The notes: generated by a model not told the origin, from the letters alone. A DNA stretch of 64,000 bases from Hydractinia symbiolongicarpus (GCF_029227915.1 NC_079876.1:29237828-29301827); one strand, 5' to 3'; counted from the stretch's first letter, positions 26,895 through 36,636 are shown. A program made the numbers and translations.

Positions 26895-27836
26895 GCACAA
26901 TGGACTATACGAAAGGGGCAAAAACAAAGGGGGGAAGGAAGAGGCAAGAAGAAGGGGGAAGACGGAAAAAAAGAAAAAAAGAGAGAGAGGCCGGGGGCTT
27001 GCTAAAACTATGGTACCAATGAAATCAGACGTTAATTATCAGGGCAATGAATCCCTTACTGTATTCGAACCCACAACTTTGTGTGCGGGAACGGTCCAAC
27101 TTGCCGATTGAGCCCCAAAAGCGTATGTTAAAATTGAAGAACAATTTGGTTCAGCCGTTAGCGCTGAATTTCGCAAAGACGTTTGTGAGTAATTGAATAC
27201 AGGTTGCACCAACAATATTGTATATTTTCCTTTCTACCGACTATAAAAAGAACCAAAAAATATATATGTAGAAATGGAAAAGTCTTCTGTGTATAAGAAC
27301 AAGGCTAGCGCTCCCCCAAGGTGGGGGTTTTACATCAGCCCACGATGCTCATTTTTGCCGGCTTCTCCAAAACTTGTTACTGCTCGATCCAAACTTTTTC
27401 CTCTCCAGACAGCCCTGAAACGTCCGATTTCCATGTTACCGTAGGTACTAAGTAGTAATAAAAGAGAGGCTCGTTGCCCCGCTGATTAACGTCCGATTTT
27501 CGTGCTACCATAGATACAAGGTAAAAGAGAGGCTCGTTGCCCCGCTGATTAACGTCCGATTTTCGTGCCACCATAGTTACAATTTCGTTATTAAATGAAG
27601 CAGTTGCCCTGATAACTAACGTCCGATCTCCATGTTACGATAGTAACAAGATAGTGACTGAATAGAGGCTCGTTGCCTCGATAGTTAACGTCCGATTTTC
27701 ATGCTACCATAGTGACAAGGTAGTAATTAAGTGAGGATGGCTGTACCGATGTGATTAAGTGAGGCTCGTTGCCTCGATAGTTAACGTCCGATTTCCATGT
27801 TACGATAGTAAAAAGATAGTGACTGAATAGAGGCTG
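26895..27836. repeat. Insertion in the array with about 100-bp tandem repeats
   Basis: From about 27415 to 27836 units repeat that contain AACGTCCGATTTTCGTGC or AACGTCCGATTTCCATG, TACCATAG or TACGATAG, and GAGGCTCGTTGCC. A related single unit sits near 27015-27060. Near 27060-27120 the minus strand has GGCTCAATCGGCAAGTTGG and GTGGGTTCGAA, which look like A and B boxes of another tRNA-derived element. A purine-rich GGGGAAGA tract lies at 26930-27000. Flanks are array sequence on both sides. Confidence 0.6.
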
Positions 27837-28029
27837 GTTGAAATTTTAGGTTAATAAGGTTACTTGTATTTGGAAAAAGTGCGGGAAATGAACCTTGGTA
27901 TTCTAAATCGGGCAAGAGCATTACCATTTGACGACCTTCAGATTGTTCAATAATTTGCCGTTTTGATAATTCAACAAATTGAATGGAACTGCAAAAAGGG
28001 ATGGTAATATTTGGGATTTTGAGATATGG

Positions 28030-28396
28030 AGTAGTAGTAAGGAGTGATTATAGGTACTTTGTTTTCCTCATACACCTTTTAATCACAAAAACTCCGCTTC
28101 CACCACCCCCTCATCCCAAAATAGAATAAAACGAAATCATATACTGATATCAACACATAATAATGTAATGCCAATAACCAACACAAAATAATATTAAGTG
28201 ATATATACATTAAATACTAACACAAAATAATATGAAATGATATATACATTAAATACTAACACATAATCATATGAAATGATATATACATTAAATACCAACA
28301 CGAAATAATATTAAATGCTATAAACAACAAAAGCATAGGCAATAGCGTATACATTATATATGCTATTGTATACAGAATATGAGTAAGGGAAATTCT
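28030..28396 (+). repeat. Polinton left terminal inverted repeat
   Basis: The first 115 bases align closely with the inverted right end. Similarity then continues in patches (GCAATAGCGTATACA, then AATATGAGTAAGGGAAATTC) to about 28396. Between the patches the left end has a local expansion of a repeat of about 45 bp (28170-28320, containing GATATATACATTAAATAC). Confidence 0.88.
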
Positions 28397-28459
28397 TAAA
28401 TTCAAAAATCATGACCCCACCAAAATTTTTACTGATGTATCCTAGTGTATAATAATAAT

Positions 28460-28630
28460 ATGTCTATTAATGATCATCTCATAACGCCTGATCGAATAAT
28501 TCGTGCTGATTCATGGACACTAATGTTCGTACCCGATCATTTCAAGACACAGGAAATGTGTGATGAGGCAGTACGTGACAATCCTACGCTCCTCGAGTAC
28601 GTTCCAGATCGATATATCCGTAGTAGCTAG
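28460..28630 (+). CDS. Small protein of the VPDxFKT repeat family
   Basis: 56 residues from the ATG at 28460, in AATAATATG context. Carries one and a half units of a repeat whose core is (F/Y)-V-P-D-(H/Y)-(F/Y)-K-T-x-E-M-C-x-x-A-V. The second unit is cut short after Y-V-P-D-R-Y. The same repeat builds the protein at 29034, so the two are paralogs or pieces of one larger repeat protein. The repeat resembles DUF4116-type helical repeats known from giant viruses and related elements; function unknown. Likely truncated at its C-terminus. Confidence 0.6.
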   Translation: MSINDHLITPDRIIRADSWTLMFVPDHFKTQEMCDEAVRDNPTLLEYVPDRYIRSS

Positions 28631-28652
28631 GGCCCTAGCACACGCATATGAA

Positions 28653-28664
28653 GGGAAATTCCCC
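28653..28664. promoter_or_regulatory. GGGAAATTCCCC palindrome upstream of the TFIIS-like gene
   Basis: A 12-base site matching the NF-kappaB consensus GGGRNNYYCC, followed by AATTATTCAAATAC. The same wording with small changes occurs at 28387-28395, 28972-28990 and in inverted form at 47584-47595. Confidence 0.45.
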
Positions 28665-28724
28665 AATTATTCAAATACATTTTCACCAAGACCATGCCTG
28701 AGTATATATACAAAACCCATCAGA

Positions 28725-28958
28725 ATGGCTGATAAATTTTCAAATGCTGTGTTTGACAAAGCGAGGACGAGGGTGGCTACTGCACTCCGGGCAATGTCTG
28801 AGTATGTGCAGGAACCATCGGAGCAAACCCTATACACATGCTACAGGTGTGGTGGCCAAAATATTTCATCAGTGGTTAAGCAGGTCAGGTCATGCGATGA
28901 GAGAACTTCGGTATTTAACACGTGTGTGAAATGCGGGAATACATGGCGGGACGGATAG
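28725..28958 (+). CDS. TFIIS-like zinc-ribbon protein
   Basis: 77 residues from the ATG at 28725. Residues about 35-77 form a TFIIS C-terminal zinc ribbon: C-x2-C-G at the start, Q-x-R-S-C-D-E-R in the middle, then C-x2-C-G-N-T-W-R at the end. The R-S-x-D-E tract corresponds to the acidic hairpin that TFIIS inserts into the RNA polymerase active centre to stimulate transcript cleavage. The N-terminal 34 residues are too short for the TFIIS middle domain. Viral proteins of this sort act as polymerase subunits or cleavage factors. It follows the VPDxFKT gene on the same strand. The frame is intact, unlike most genes of this element. Confidence 0.8.
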   Translation: MADKFSNAVFDKARTRVATALRAMSEYVQEPSEQTLYTCYRCGGQNISSVVKQVRSCDERTSVFNTCVKCGNTWRDG

Positions 28959-29033
28959 AATTTAATTAATGGTAATTCCCCATTATTCAAATGTACTTCG
29001 AGTTAGATATCTGAATATATCAAAAAATAAACA

Positions 29034-29306
29034 ATGGATTATTATCAGGAAGTGTGTAATAGGAATGTTGAATTTAACCCATGGATGCTCCAGTATGTAC
29101 CAGATTATTTCAAGACTCGTGATATGTGCAAATCAGCGGTTGAAAGGGATCCAATGGTATTCGTGTATGTTCCGTATTATTTCAAGACCGTGGAGATGTG
29201 CATCGGAGTAGTACAGCAGAATCCCAGAATGTTTGAGTATGTTCCGGATCGTTATAGGACCCCAGTTACCAGGGCCTTATCAAATAAAGATGCGAGAACA
29301 ATGTGA
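29034..29306 (+). CDS. VPDxFKT repeat protein
   Basis: 90 residues beginning in AATAAACAATGG context. Contains three repeats spaced about 30 residues: Y-V-P-D-Y-F-K-T-R-D-M-C, Y-V-P-Y-Y-F-K-T-V-E-M-C and Y-V-P-D-R-Y, each preceded by N-P or D-P plus a hydrophobic pair. The regular spacing suggests a stack of short helical repeats. Its last 17 bases overlap the start of the cysteine-rich gene at 29290. Function unknown; protein binding is a reasonable inference for such repeats. Confidence 0.65.
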   Translation: MDYYQEVCNRNVEFNPWMLQYVPDYFKTRDMCKSAVERDPMVFVYVPYYFKTVEMCIGVVQQNPRMFEYVPDRYRTPVTRALSNKDARTM

Positions 29307-29448
29307 CGATTGCGAAATGGTCCTTGACGAATACGATAAATGTAAGTGTGGACGGAGGTTCCTTATAAACGACAAACTGCTTTGCTGGTCCTGTTTCTAC
29401 ATACATATAACGTATAACGGAGGAATATGTCCATGTAATAAACCTTAG
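29290..29448 (+). CDS. Small cysteine-rich protein, two zinc-knuckle-like pairs
   Basis: 52 residues. Cysteines are arranged as C-D-D-C, C-K-C-G, C-W-S-C and C-P-C, the spacing expected of a small zinc ribbon or paired knuckle. The start overlaps the end of the preceding repeat protein in another frame, which suggests linked translation or a compact transcript. No family recognised; nucleic-acid or protein binding is inferred from the cysteine pattern only. Confidence 0.5.
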   Translation: MREQCDDCEMVLDEYDKCKCGRRFLINDKLLCWSCFYIHITYNGGICPCNKP

Positions 29449-29478
29449 CTGGGCTCCAATTTTCATAAAATAAAAGGG

Positions 29479-30037
29479 ATGTTCAAATTTTATAATGACT
29501 CCGTAGAGACGAGGGATTTTTATAGCGAACCAACTGGAGGTTCTAATTGAAAACATTGTACTCAACGATCCTATCCAAGCTAATAAGGGTAAGGATGCTA
29601 GATTCGTTATCGGTTATAAACATGATAACAACATATCGTCGTTGCTAATCATAACACCGAGTGGCCTATATAGCAATGGTGCATCCAGATATGACGATGG
29701 ATCTTCGCTTACCATGTCATTTGATATGCATCAACATACTGCGTAGATTGAAAAATATAAATATATCCTGGCCAGGATACAGCAATTGTATGGTACTGAG
29801 TTCACGAGCTCATCAGTGAAGAACGGTAGATACCTGAACACAAAAATAAAAGAACGGGAGGGTAGAATAAACACATATTTCTACGACCTTCCAGTACTTA
29901 TACGACAGAAATGTGAATGTATTTCAGTCATAAAAATATCTAGCATTTATCGGCAGAATTCTAAGCATTTCCTCCATGTTCTTCTGGAAGAATGTAAATA
30001 TAAACCGGTGCAACAACCTTTAAGGACCCGGCATTGA
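29479..30037 (+). pseudogene. Broken Polinton gene of unknown function
   Basis: An ATG at 29479 in AAAAGGGATG context opens 20 codons. A frameshift near 29540 leads into a second frame, which stays open until a TAG at 29744-29746. The same frame then continues to 30037. The middle has G-K-D-A-R-F-V-I-G-Y-K and a Gly/Ser-rich turn with T-P-S-G; the end is basic with C-E-C. The continuity on both sides of the stop shows recent decay. Function unknown; I do not recognise the family with confidence. Confidence 0.45.
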
Positions 30038-30118
30038 TTCAGATTATGAAAAGGAACTATGTGGTCTAATAAGCTCGATAGATTTTGTATATTTCATCAA
30101 ATATACAAAAAAATAAAC

Positions 30119-30394
30119 ATGAATGATTTGAAAAGAGAGGGAAAGGAATTTGGTATAAAGGGCTATTCTACGATGAAAAAGGCTGATCTTCTCGCTGCTA
30201 TTCACGAAGTAAAGTACAAGAACACTGGAACTCAGACGATGGGTCCGTACTGTGGACCATGCTCAGAAATCGCATCAATGAAAATCCTGGATGAATATAT
30301 CAGAGGTCTCGAGGCAAAACAAAAGCGAACTATTATATATGACGGTGATTTTATGGTTGACGCCAGTACGGGTGAGGTTGTGGGTATTATTTAA
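30119..30394 (+). CDS. SAP-like DNA-binding small protein
   Basis: 91 residues from the ATG at 30119 in AATAAACATG context. Residues 1-30 read as a helix-turn-helix of SAP/Rho-N type (L-K-R-E-G-K, G-I-K-G-Y-S, M-K-K-A-D-L-L-A-A-I), which in other proteins binds DNA or RNA. The rest has C-G-P-C and an acidic middle. It ends head-on against the minus-strand gene at 30387, overlapping by 8 bases. The frame is intact. Confidence 0.5.
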   Translation: MNDLKREGKEFGIKGYSTMKKADLLAAIHEVKYKNTGTQTMGPYCGPCSEIASMKILDEYIRGLEAKQKRTIIYDGDFMVDASTGEVVGII

Positions 30395-31080
30395 TGTTTT
30401 GTACAAAAACATTAAAATTATGAATATTCAGGTGGTTTGTCTCGGTAGCGCTTACATATTGTGCAGATTGCAAGTTTTTTAAGAACTCAGCCCTCGCCTC
30501 GTCGCGACCTTGTGCGACAAGCTGCTGTCTTTCTTGCCCGTTAATCGTCGCCACAATTTTCTTAGTGCGTTGTCTTATTTGTTTTTTCAATAGAAGGTAT
30601 TTTTGTTTTTCTTGCAGGAAAAGGGAAAATTCATAATCACTTATCACTCCATTCTCAATCGCCCTGCTAATCATATCAACAATACTATTCAGCTTCGTTT
30701 CCGCCAATAATCTTATGCTATCGTGTTTTTTGCGTTTGTTATTCAGCTTTTTACCCCCTTGTTTTAAGGCCGTCTGCCCCAACCCTACAGCGATCGCAAT
30801 TCCTCCCAATGCTACCACCAGAGGAACTCCTATCCCACTGAGCATGCTCCCTATCCTTACGCCTGAGGTGATCACGCTTATCGCTAACAACCCATGGTCC
30901 ATGTAGTGTATCCAGGTTCCATGCATTCCAAATGTTTTAGCGAGTTTTTCACGTTGCTTAACTTCGCTTCGCAGAAATTGTTCGATCTCTTCAATTTTCT
31001 TCAATCGATACATGTCCCTCATTTTCTTGATCTGATGCGCTCGGTGGTAAGCTCGGGTAAAGTTTAGCAATGCCAGTCAT
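30387..31080 (-). pseudogene. Membrane protein of the Polinton, frameshifted at the start
   Basis: About 228 codons. The likely start is the ATG at 31080, in GAATAAATG context directly after the stop of the upstream gene. That ATG is one base out of frame with the long open frame that begins a few codons later, so a single-base insertion near 31070 probably broke it. The N-terminal third is strongly basic with coiled-coil character (K-K-M-R-D-M-Y-R-L-K-K). Residues about 55-105 form two hydrophobic glycine-rich segments likely to cross a membrane. The C-terminus is Lys/Gln/Arg-rich. The position between penton-like and early genes suggests a virion component; function unknown. Confidence 0.5.
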
Positions 31081-31743
31081 TTATTCTATGAGCAAATGCA
31101 TAATAATTTCAACGAACGAAACATTTTTATCGTGGTGATACTCGTCCGTCAGCATAAACTCCAGCCTGTCTGTTGAACCTTTAAGAGGGAGGTATACAGG
31201 GTTATCGAAACTCCACGTCAACATGTCTCCTCAGGCACTTAGCTCTTTGGTGGGAAGCATGGCAAGAATCTTGGATCTTTTACTATCCAGCAAGCAATCA
31301 TCCTCATCTAACTGAGGGCAAACAAGTCGTTGGTATACATCCGTCCTATAGAATGAATCGTAGTCACCCTTCATATAGCATTTTTTACTGGGATCGTAGG
31401 GTAGACCCAAGAGCTCTTGCAGTTGTCGATGAATCACCACCGTGTACCCGTCATTGACACGGAGCCTGCAGAGTCCATTTCTCGGGACAAACAGCTTAAT
31501 CTTGTCCTCTGCCTGACTGTTGACGATACTCGCTAAATCCTCGATCTTGTACAAACCATTCATTATTTCAATTCGAGTAACTCTTTGATCAGGCCCTACC
31601 TTACGGATGTTAAACTCGCTGTCACTGTAGAGGTTCAACCACGTAGGTCGAATGCCGAATTTTAAAGCGATCCTTGTATCCTGCCATAGGTAGTCCTCAA
31701 AAATCGTAGGTTTCTCTAAATCTGTAACATACAGATGTCTCAT
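31081..31743 (-). pseudogene. Penton-like minor capsid protein candidate
   Basis: The ATG at 31743 opens 170 codons to a TGA at 31231-31233. The same frame then continues about 49 codons to a TAA at 31081-31083, abutting the next ATG. The segment I-E-I-M-N-G-L-Y-K-I-E-D-L and the following hydrophobic strand, then a L-L-G-L-P motif, match the pattern I associate with the jelly-roll minor capsid (penton) proteins of Polintons. The P-V-Y-L-P-L block after the stop also fits. It is transcribed divergently from the gene at 31761, with 17 bases between the starts. Basis: motif memory of the family; a structure search would decide it. Confidence 0.45.
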
Positions 31744-31760
31744 GCTTCTTTAAAAAAAGG

Positions 31761-32769
31761 ATGAGCATTTACTCGTATAGCCCAAAGGCAAAGTATGTCC
31801 CTACGCATGGGCGCTATCTCGAGAGACTCAAGGGTGAAGATCTCTCAATGCAAGACATCGTTATTGACGCGAAAGGGTCCTCATTCAAGGTGAAATTCCC
31901 CAACATCTTCATTGAGTACGAATTCCATTCCGGTGCGGCGCTGAATTACCTGGCAAAGCCACCCCTTCAGCCTCTGGTCAACTCACCTCAATTTTGCCAC
32001 ATATTGCGTAACATCCGCTTGTGGTATTTCTATGCAACATCTGACCACATCCTTACCCCTGGTTTGCTCCGTTTACCGTTTCCACATGTACTTCCAGATT
32101 CGTATAATCTTTCAAGATCTCGAAGTGTCTCTACCGGGTTCTGATAGGTTTCGACGCCTCAACAACCCATTCAATAAGGAGAATTTTCAGCAGTTAGCAC
32201 GTGAATTTCGGGTAAGCGACAGCGAGAGCGAATGGAAAAACGAGACCTTGTTCAGTATCTGGCAAGCTATTTGCGATGACTATCCTGGCTCGGGTCCTAG
32301 TTATTTCGATGAAGATTCATGGAGTCGATGTATTCTCGAAAAATCCCAAGGTCTCACGCGTATAGGTATAGAGAAGCTTTCCCAAAGCGTAAGATTTTAC
32401 GCTTATCTCATACTTCAGAGCCAAGCTAACGCTAGGTCCAACATCATTGGCAATCAAGGTAGTTCGATCGATGCGCAGCGCCTATACTTGACGACTTTTG
32501 AGGACCTGATCCTCCGGCCTAGTGACACTGGTGAGGAAATAAGGCGATTCCAAAATGTGCTCAAGTACGCGTGGTCCAAAATCGACTTCTCGGTTGCTCA
32601 TGGAGTGTATATGATTCCAAGCAACACGAGCCTTCATATCGGAAGTGTCATGAATTTTACGAACAAGATACTCATCAGCAAGGAGTACTTCTCGATTGGT
32701 GTTAACCCGAAGATCAACGCTGGCAAGGGAATTAACCAACCCCTTGGCAGGATCTTGCATTTGAAGTAA
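31761..32769 (+). pseudogene. Frameshifted Polinton gene of unknown function
   Basis: The ATG at 31761 (AAAAAGGATG context) opens about 95 codons in one frame. The protein continues in another frame from about 32030-32110 to 32769, so there is one frameshift. The N-terminus has a basic S-P-K-A-K-Y-V-P-T-H-G block. The C-terminal half is acidic then aromatic, ending with F-S-I-G-V-N-P-K-I-N-A-G-K-G-I-N-Q-P. No catalytic His/Cys pair suggesting a protease was seen. It lies between capsid-type genes, so a virion or assembly role is possible. Unrecognised. Confidence 0.45.
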
Positions 32770-32888
32770 ACCACGCCTCGCAGTGATATCAAAGTGGGTG
32801 CGGCTGCCGCACCCCTTCTGCCGCACCCCTTCTCACATATTGAGAAATTCGTTGACATATTGAGAAATTCGTACGGGAGAGCGGTCAC
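32770..32888. repeat. Short duplicated spacer
   Basis: Two direct copies of CCGCACCCCTTCT and two of ACATATTGAGAAATTCGT lie just before the LINE insertion. Confidence 0.6.
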
Positions 32889-32891
32889 GTT

Positions 32892-34094
32892 TTGACGTGT
32901 TTAAAAAATCATAACTTTTGTTTAATTTTTATTTTGAAATTGAATAGCCACTTCATTAATATTGTTGAAAATAGCAGTGGTATTAAACCTACCTCTATTG
33001 ATTTTAAATCATTTACAGATAAGAAAAAGTTGATTGAGAAAATTTTAAAAACCTATAAAAATCATCCAAGTATCCTAAAGATAAAAGAAAATATTGAAAA
33101 TGTGTCTGAAAATTTTCAATTTACGGAAATAGGTGATGAAGAAATCAAAAAAGTATTTAAAGAAATAAGCACTAAAGCGTCTGCAGGCGAAGATAAGATA
33201 CCGCCAAAACTTGCAAAACTAGCTAGTGAGCACTTAATATTGCCCCTCAAAAATGCCTTAAATAGTAGCATCCGTGCCAGTTTTTTCCCAACTAAAGCTA
33301 AGCGTGCGGTTGTTACACCAATTGACAAGGGAAGCAAGGAAAAGTACAGTCTCAATAATTTTAGACCTATTAGTGTATTAAATTTTTTCTCTAAGTTTTA
33401 TGAAATAATAATCAAAGAGCAAATAATGTCTTTCATGGAAAAAAAACTTTCTGTGTACTTATCTGCTTACAGGAAAAACTATAGCACCAATCACGTATTG
33501 GTACGCCTATTAGAGGATTGGAAAAAAAAACTGGATCTGAATTATGTGGTTGGTTCAATATTAATGGACTTATCAAAAGCTTTTGACTGTGTCCCCCACG
33601 ATCTACTTATAGCCAAACTTCATGCTTACGGTTTTGATGTAAAATCACTTGAGTATATTCTATCGTATCTTACAAACAGAGAACAATCCACACGAGTAAA
33701 TGCGGAGTATAGTATATTTGAATTAATTTTGTCAGGTGTGCCTCAGGGTTCTGTGTTGGGCCCAATTATTTTTAATATATTTATGAATGATTTATTTTAT
33801 CTTATTGTAAATAGTGACCTACATAATTACGCAGACGACAATACGATATCAGCTTATTCAAACACTATTAAAAATCTCATTAAGACTTCAGAAAGGGAAT
33901 CCGAAATTGCCCTTTCTTGGTTAAATAATAACAAAATGATAGCAAATCCAAACAAATTTCATTCGATCCTTCTATCAAGACCCAAAATTGATAACTCGAA
34001 GCTTGATATAAACATTGGCGATAGAGTAATACAATCAGAAAGGTCCGTAAAACTTTTAGGAGTAACAATTGATGAAAAGCCTCAGCCCAGCTGA
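32892..34094 (+). pseudogene. LINE reverse transcriptase domain
   Basis: 400 residues. Visible RT motifs in order: A-S-A-G-E-D-K-I-P-P near residue 95, N-F-R-P-I-S-V-L near 155, D-L-S-K-A-F-D-C-V-P-H (first catalytic Asp) near 227, S-G-V-P-Q-G-S-V-L-G-P near 282, Y-A-D-D (catalytic pair) near 315, and L-L-G-V-T-I-D near 390. The endonuclease domain is missing, consistent with 5' truncation. After residue 395 a deletion shifts the frame and the thumb region goes on in another frame. The catalytic residues are intact, so the break is recent, but the copy cannot move by itself. Confidence 0.8.
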
Positions 34095-34189
34095 ATGCAT
34101 TATTTAGATTTAAAAATGTACTATCTTTGCAAACAAGATCTATTTTACCACAAAGCTTCGTGTATGCAAATTTTAATTATTGTCCCTTA

Positions 34190-34612
34190 TTGCAATCAAA
34201 ATGACCAACAATGATTATATTTATTAAACAATATATTTCGGAAATTTATTCAGGTCTAAAATATAAAAAACATATTCAGTAAAAACTGTTAAAAACATTA
34301 AAATAATAAAGTTTTTTTTTTTTATCATACATATCATACATATCATCATACACTGTACACAAATCAGAAAAAAGCTGATGGTAATTAAATCGTAATTACC
34401 CACGTCATAATTAAAATTTTAAAATTTAATCACCAGCGGCCTGAATCTATATTCATCCTTTGTATTCAAAGATGGTTTCAATTGATTGATGAAAAGAGCC
34501 TCTAAAGTCATTAAATGATACGTTGATTTTGAGTTTGAGCACAAGATCGTTACGTCATCAATCGACAATTCACGTTCGCATTCTTTCCAATGATCCGCAA
34601 CCGGGCCATTTC
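34190..34612 (-). mobile_element. Penelope-like 3' fragment inserted in the LINE
   Basis: The 423-base insert is flanked by TTATTGTCCCTTA at 34177-34189 and 34613-34625, a 13-bp target duplication. Joining the flanks restores the LINE frame across Y-C-P-L. On the minus strand an open frame (34606-34419) contains H-W-K-E-C-E, then L-M-T-L-E-A-L-F-I and K-P-S-L-N-T-K-D-E-Y-R. This is the pattern at the end of the GIY-YIG endonuclease of Penelope-like elements. Upstream on the plus strand is a T-run and ATCATAC microsatellite. Confidence 0.6.
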
Positions 34613-34990
34613 TTATTGTCCCTTAGTTTGGCATTTCTCTTCTTCGAAATCTCTTTTGAAAATTGAAAAACTCCACAACAGGGCTTTAAGTTTTATTCAT
34701 GATGACGCAAGACCAGTTGATTGCCCCCCAAATAAACATTATATGGAATTACTAAGGCACAGATATTTATGCATAGAAATATTTAAAATTCGGAGAAACA
34801 TCAGTCCTTCTTTCATGAAAGATATTTTCCTTTTTGAGGAAACTGATAGGCCAGTAAGAAGTCAAAACATGAACAACCTAAAAACCATAAATTTCCTTTT
34901 TATACGAAAAGTTGTGAAGATCTAGTTAAATTTAAGCAAATGATTAAAAAATGGAATGGCTCTCACTGTTCATGCACAGAGTGTCGGCAA
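34613..34990 (+). pseudogene. LINE C-terminal domain
   Basis: Resumes the LINE protein after the Penelope-like insert. It contains I-E-K-L-H-N-R-A-L-S-F-I-H-D-D, then L-C-I-E-I-F-K, R-P-V-R, and after a deletion W-N-G-S-H-C-S-C-T-E-C, the cysteine motif that closes many LINE ORF2 proteins. Confidence 0.65.
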
Positions 34991-35212
34991 TTGATTCCAT
35001 AACTTGCGTGATCAATACGAAAATGGGAGAGGGGGAATGTTTATCTTTTATTTATTATTTATTCATTATTTATTTATTATAGTTTTCATCTAAATTGTAA
35101 ATATATAAAAATATTTGGTCGGTTTTGATTAGTTTTTTGCAAAATATTATTTTTTTTAAAGAACTATTGTATATAATAACCGACGGTAAATAAATTAAAT
35201 CAATCAATCAAT

Positions 35213-35389
35213 CAAGCCCACAGGCAGCACGAGGATACCAAGGCCACCGTTATCACGTTGGGAGTAGGACTGATACTGGCATATATTTGGTGGAAGTCTA
35301 ATTTGTTGATCAACAGATTAGACTTGAACTTACGACCTTTTTCCCCTCCTAGCCCCGACGTAAGCCACCACGATACCGACAACAGCAGC
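35213..35389. other. Polinton spacer after the LINE
   Basis: Resumes Polinton sequence. A short plus-strand hydrophobic stretch (35240-35300) would encode one membrane segment, V-G-L-I-L-A-Y-I-W-W, but has no start; it may be a leftover of a gene split by the LINE. Confidence 0.3.
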
Positions 35390-36604
35390 TTAGGCTATGT
35401 GCAAGTGTTTTGCTGCGAAGTGGACAACTCTCGCTGCAACTCTAAAAAAGAACGACACCATGCTGCCAATGATCCCTGGTAAGGGTGAGCCAACCTTACC
35501 TGCAAGAGACTTCAAAAATATCCCGAGTCCTTAAAACTGTTTTTGAACGAAACCCTTGCCACCAGTACCTCCTACAGTTGCAGCAGCTTCTCCGCCACCT
35601 CCAGTGACAGCGAGTACGATGGTGGATATGAGCAGACCGATAGCCGAGACGATACTCGCTATCGTCAAGCCTTGTTCCTTGAATGGAATCTTGAGCTTAA
35701 CCACGAGAGACGTGTCATCCCCTGCGATCTTCATCAATGTCTCTTTGATGTGTAGCAGCTGGCTCTGAGTGTCGCATGATAGTAAACTGTGTGCTTTTGC
35801 CGTGGCCTCCTTTTGTTCCTGTAGTCGTTCCAGGTCTTCCTTGGCCTTGGCTAGATCCCTGTCCCAGATAGCTAGCTGTTCTTCGGATGCTCCAGGTGTG
35901 GCCTTCTTGCTCTCGAGCCTTTTTACCTTGGCTTTTGCTTTGTCGATCTCACTATCGTAGAAGACTATCTTGCCTTTCAAGTGCTTGAGGTTACCACGTA
36001 ACGTTTGAAGCTCGCGGTTTAACCCTCTTCTTTCACGTTCTGTGATATCCCCGCCAAAGGAAGTATCTTCGATCAGGCTCTCCGTGTCATCGAGCACGTT
36101 CTCGAGTAGCGGCAACATTTCAATGTCATTAGCCTTTTCATTGACATTATCCAGTTCGTTAAGGAGTTTCTGAGTTATAGTCTTACTACCCTTGTGTGGT
36201 GTAGTATAGTCGTCGAACCCCATGGTTCGCAATCGCCCCGCACCTAACCTCCTCCGTATCTCGAAAACGCTCCTCAATTCACCATTCTTTTTCGTGAGCT
36301 ATACACCATCGTAAAGAAGCCGGTTCCCGTCGACTTTAAACTCGTTGTAGTATCTCGCATTCGGCTCTCCCAGCTCCACACGAAGAGCTTCGTCGAGGCT
36401 AACAACTTTTGATTGTAGTAGCTCCTGCCTTGACGTGAGAGTGTCAGTGAGGCCACATCGTGAAGGTGTTGCGCACGTAGTGCTTGATCCGGAAATATCC
36501 TCGGGTCAAAGGATCTCACTCTCGCTACTGAACTCCTTGGGCTCATCTGGAATGCCTTCCTCTGGCGTAAAGTCATCTCCTTCATATATTGGATTAATTG
36601 GCAT
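35390..36604 (-). pseudogene. Coiled-coil membrane protein of the Polinton, multiply broken
   Basis: The start is the ATG at 36604 in GAATAAATG context. The reading then uses at least three frames (breaks near 36507, 36420-36440 and 36300) before the long open frame 36277-35534. That frame has an L-G-Y-D-D/G-F-D-D-Y-type N-part and a long Lys/Glu/Leu coiled coil (about residues 80-180 of the frame). A hydrophobic segment follows with T-I-A-S-I-V-S-A-I-G and a Gly/Ala-rich stretch. A TAA at 35531-35533 stops it, but the same frame continues to 35390 with a further hydrophobic stretch that includes P-L-P-G-I-I-G-S. I recognise this layout as a protein that recurs in cnidarian Polintons; role unknown, probably virion or membrane associated. 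Confidence 0.6.
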
Positions 36605-36636
36605 TTATTCAGCCCACAATTGCCTACTAATAAATG
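36602..36636. promoter_or_regulatory. Divergent start region with two TAAATG motifs
   Basis: The starts of the minus-strand coiled-coil gene (36604) and the plus-strand capsid gene (36634) lie 29 bases apart, and both ATGs are preceded by AATA to form AATAAATG. The arrangement is a near-palindrome, CATTTATT against AATAAATG. Confidence 0.55.

Larger units (their letters stand above)
25601..28029 (-). repeat. tRNA-Leu satellite array, left portion
   Basis: Array monomers of about 450 bases start abruptly near 25601. Three tRNA-Leu-like copies lie at 25981, 26430 and 26812. The array is interrupted at about 26895-27836 by unrelated repeats and resumes until the Polinton end at 28029. These left copies are more divergent than those to the right of the Polinton. 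Confidence 0.85.
32890..35212 (+). mobile_element. 5'-truncated non-LTR retrotransposon inside the Polinton
   Basis: Starts within the linker before the reverse transcriptase and ends in a 3' tail of four ATCA units after AAATAAATTAA. The RT core is at 33180-34070. The C-terminal domain continues in shifted frames to about 34985, with a final C-S-C-T-E-C cysteine motif near 34960. A second element (34190-34612) is inserted in it. The coding style (F-D-C-V-P-H-D-L-L, then P-Q-G-S-V-L-G-P and Y-A-D-D) is that of CR1/jockey-type LINEs. Confidence 0.8.

Noticed and set aside
35543-35960. Plus-strand frames opposite the coiled-coil gene
   Set aside because: They mirror the Lys/Glu-rich coiled coil as Ser/Phe/Leu-rich frames, a common antisense artefact.
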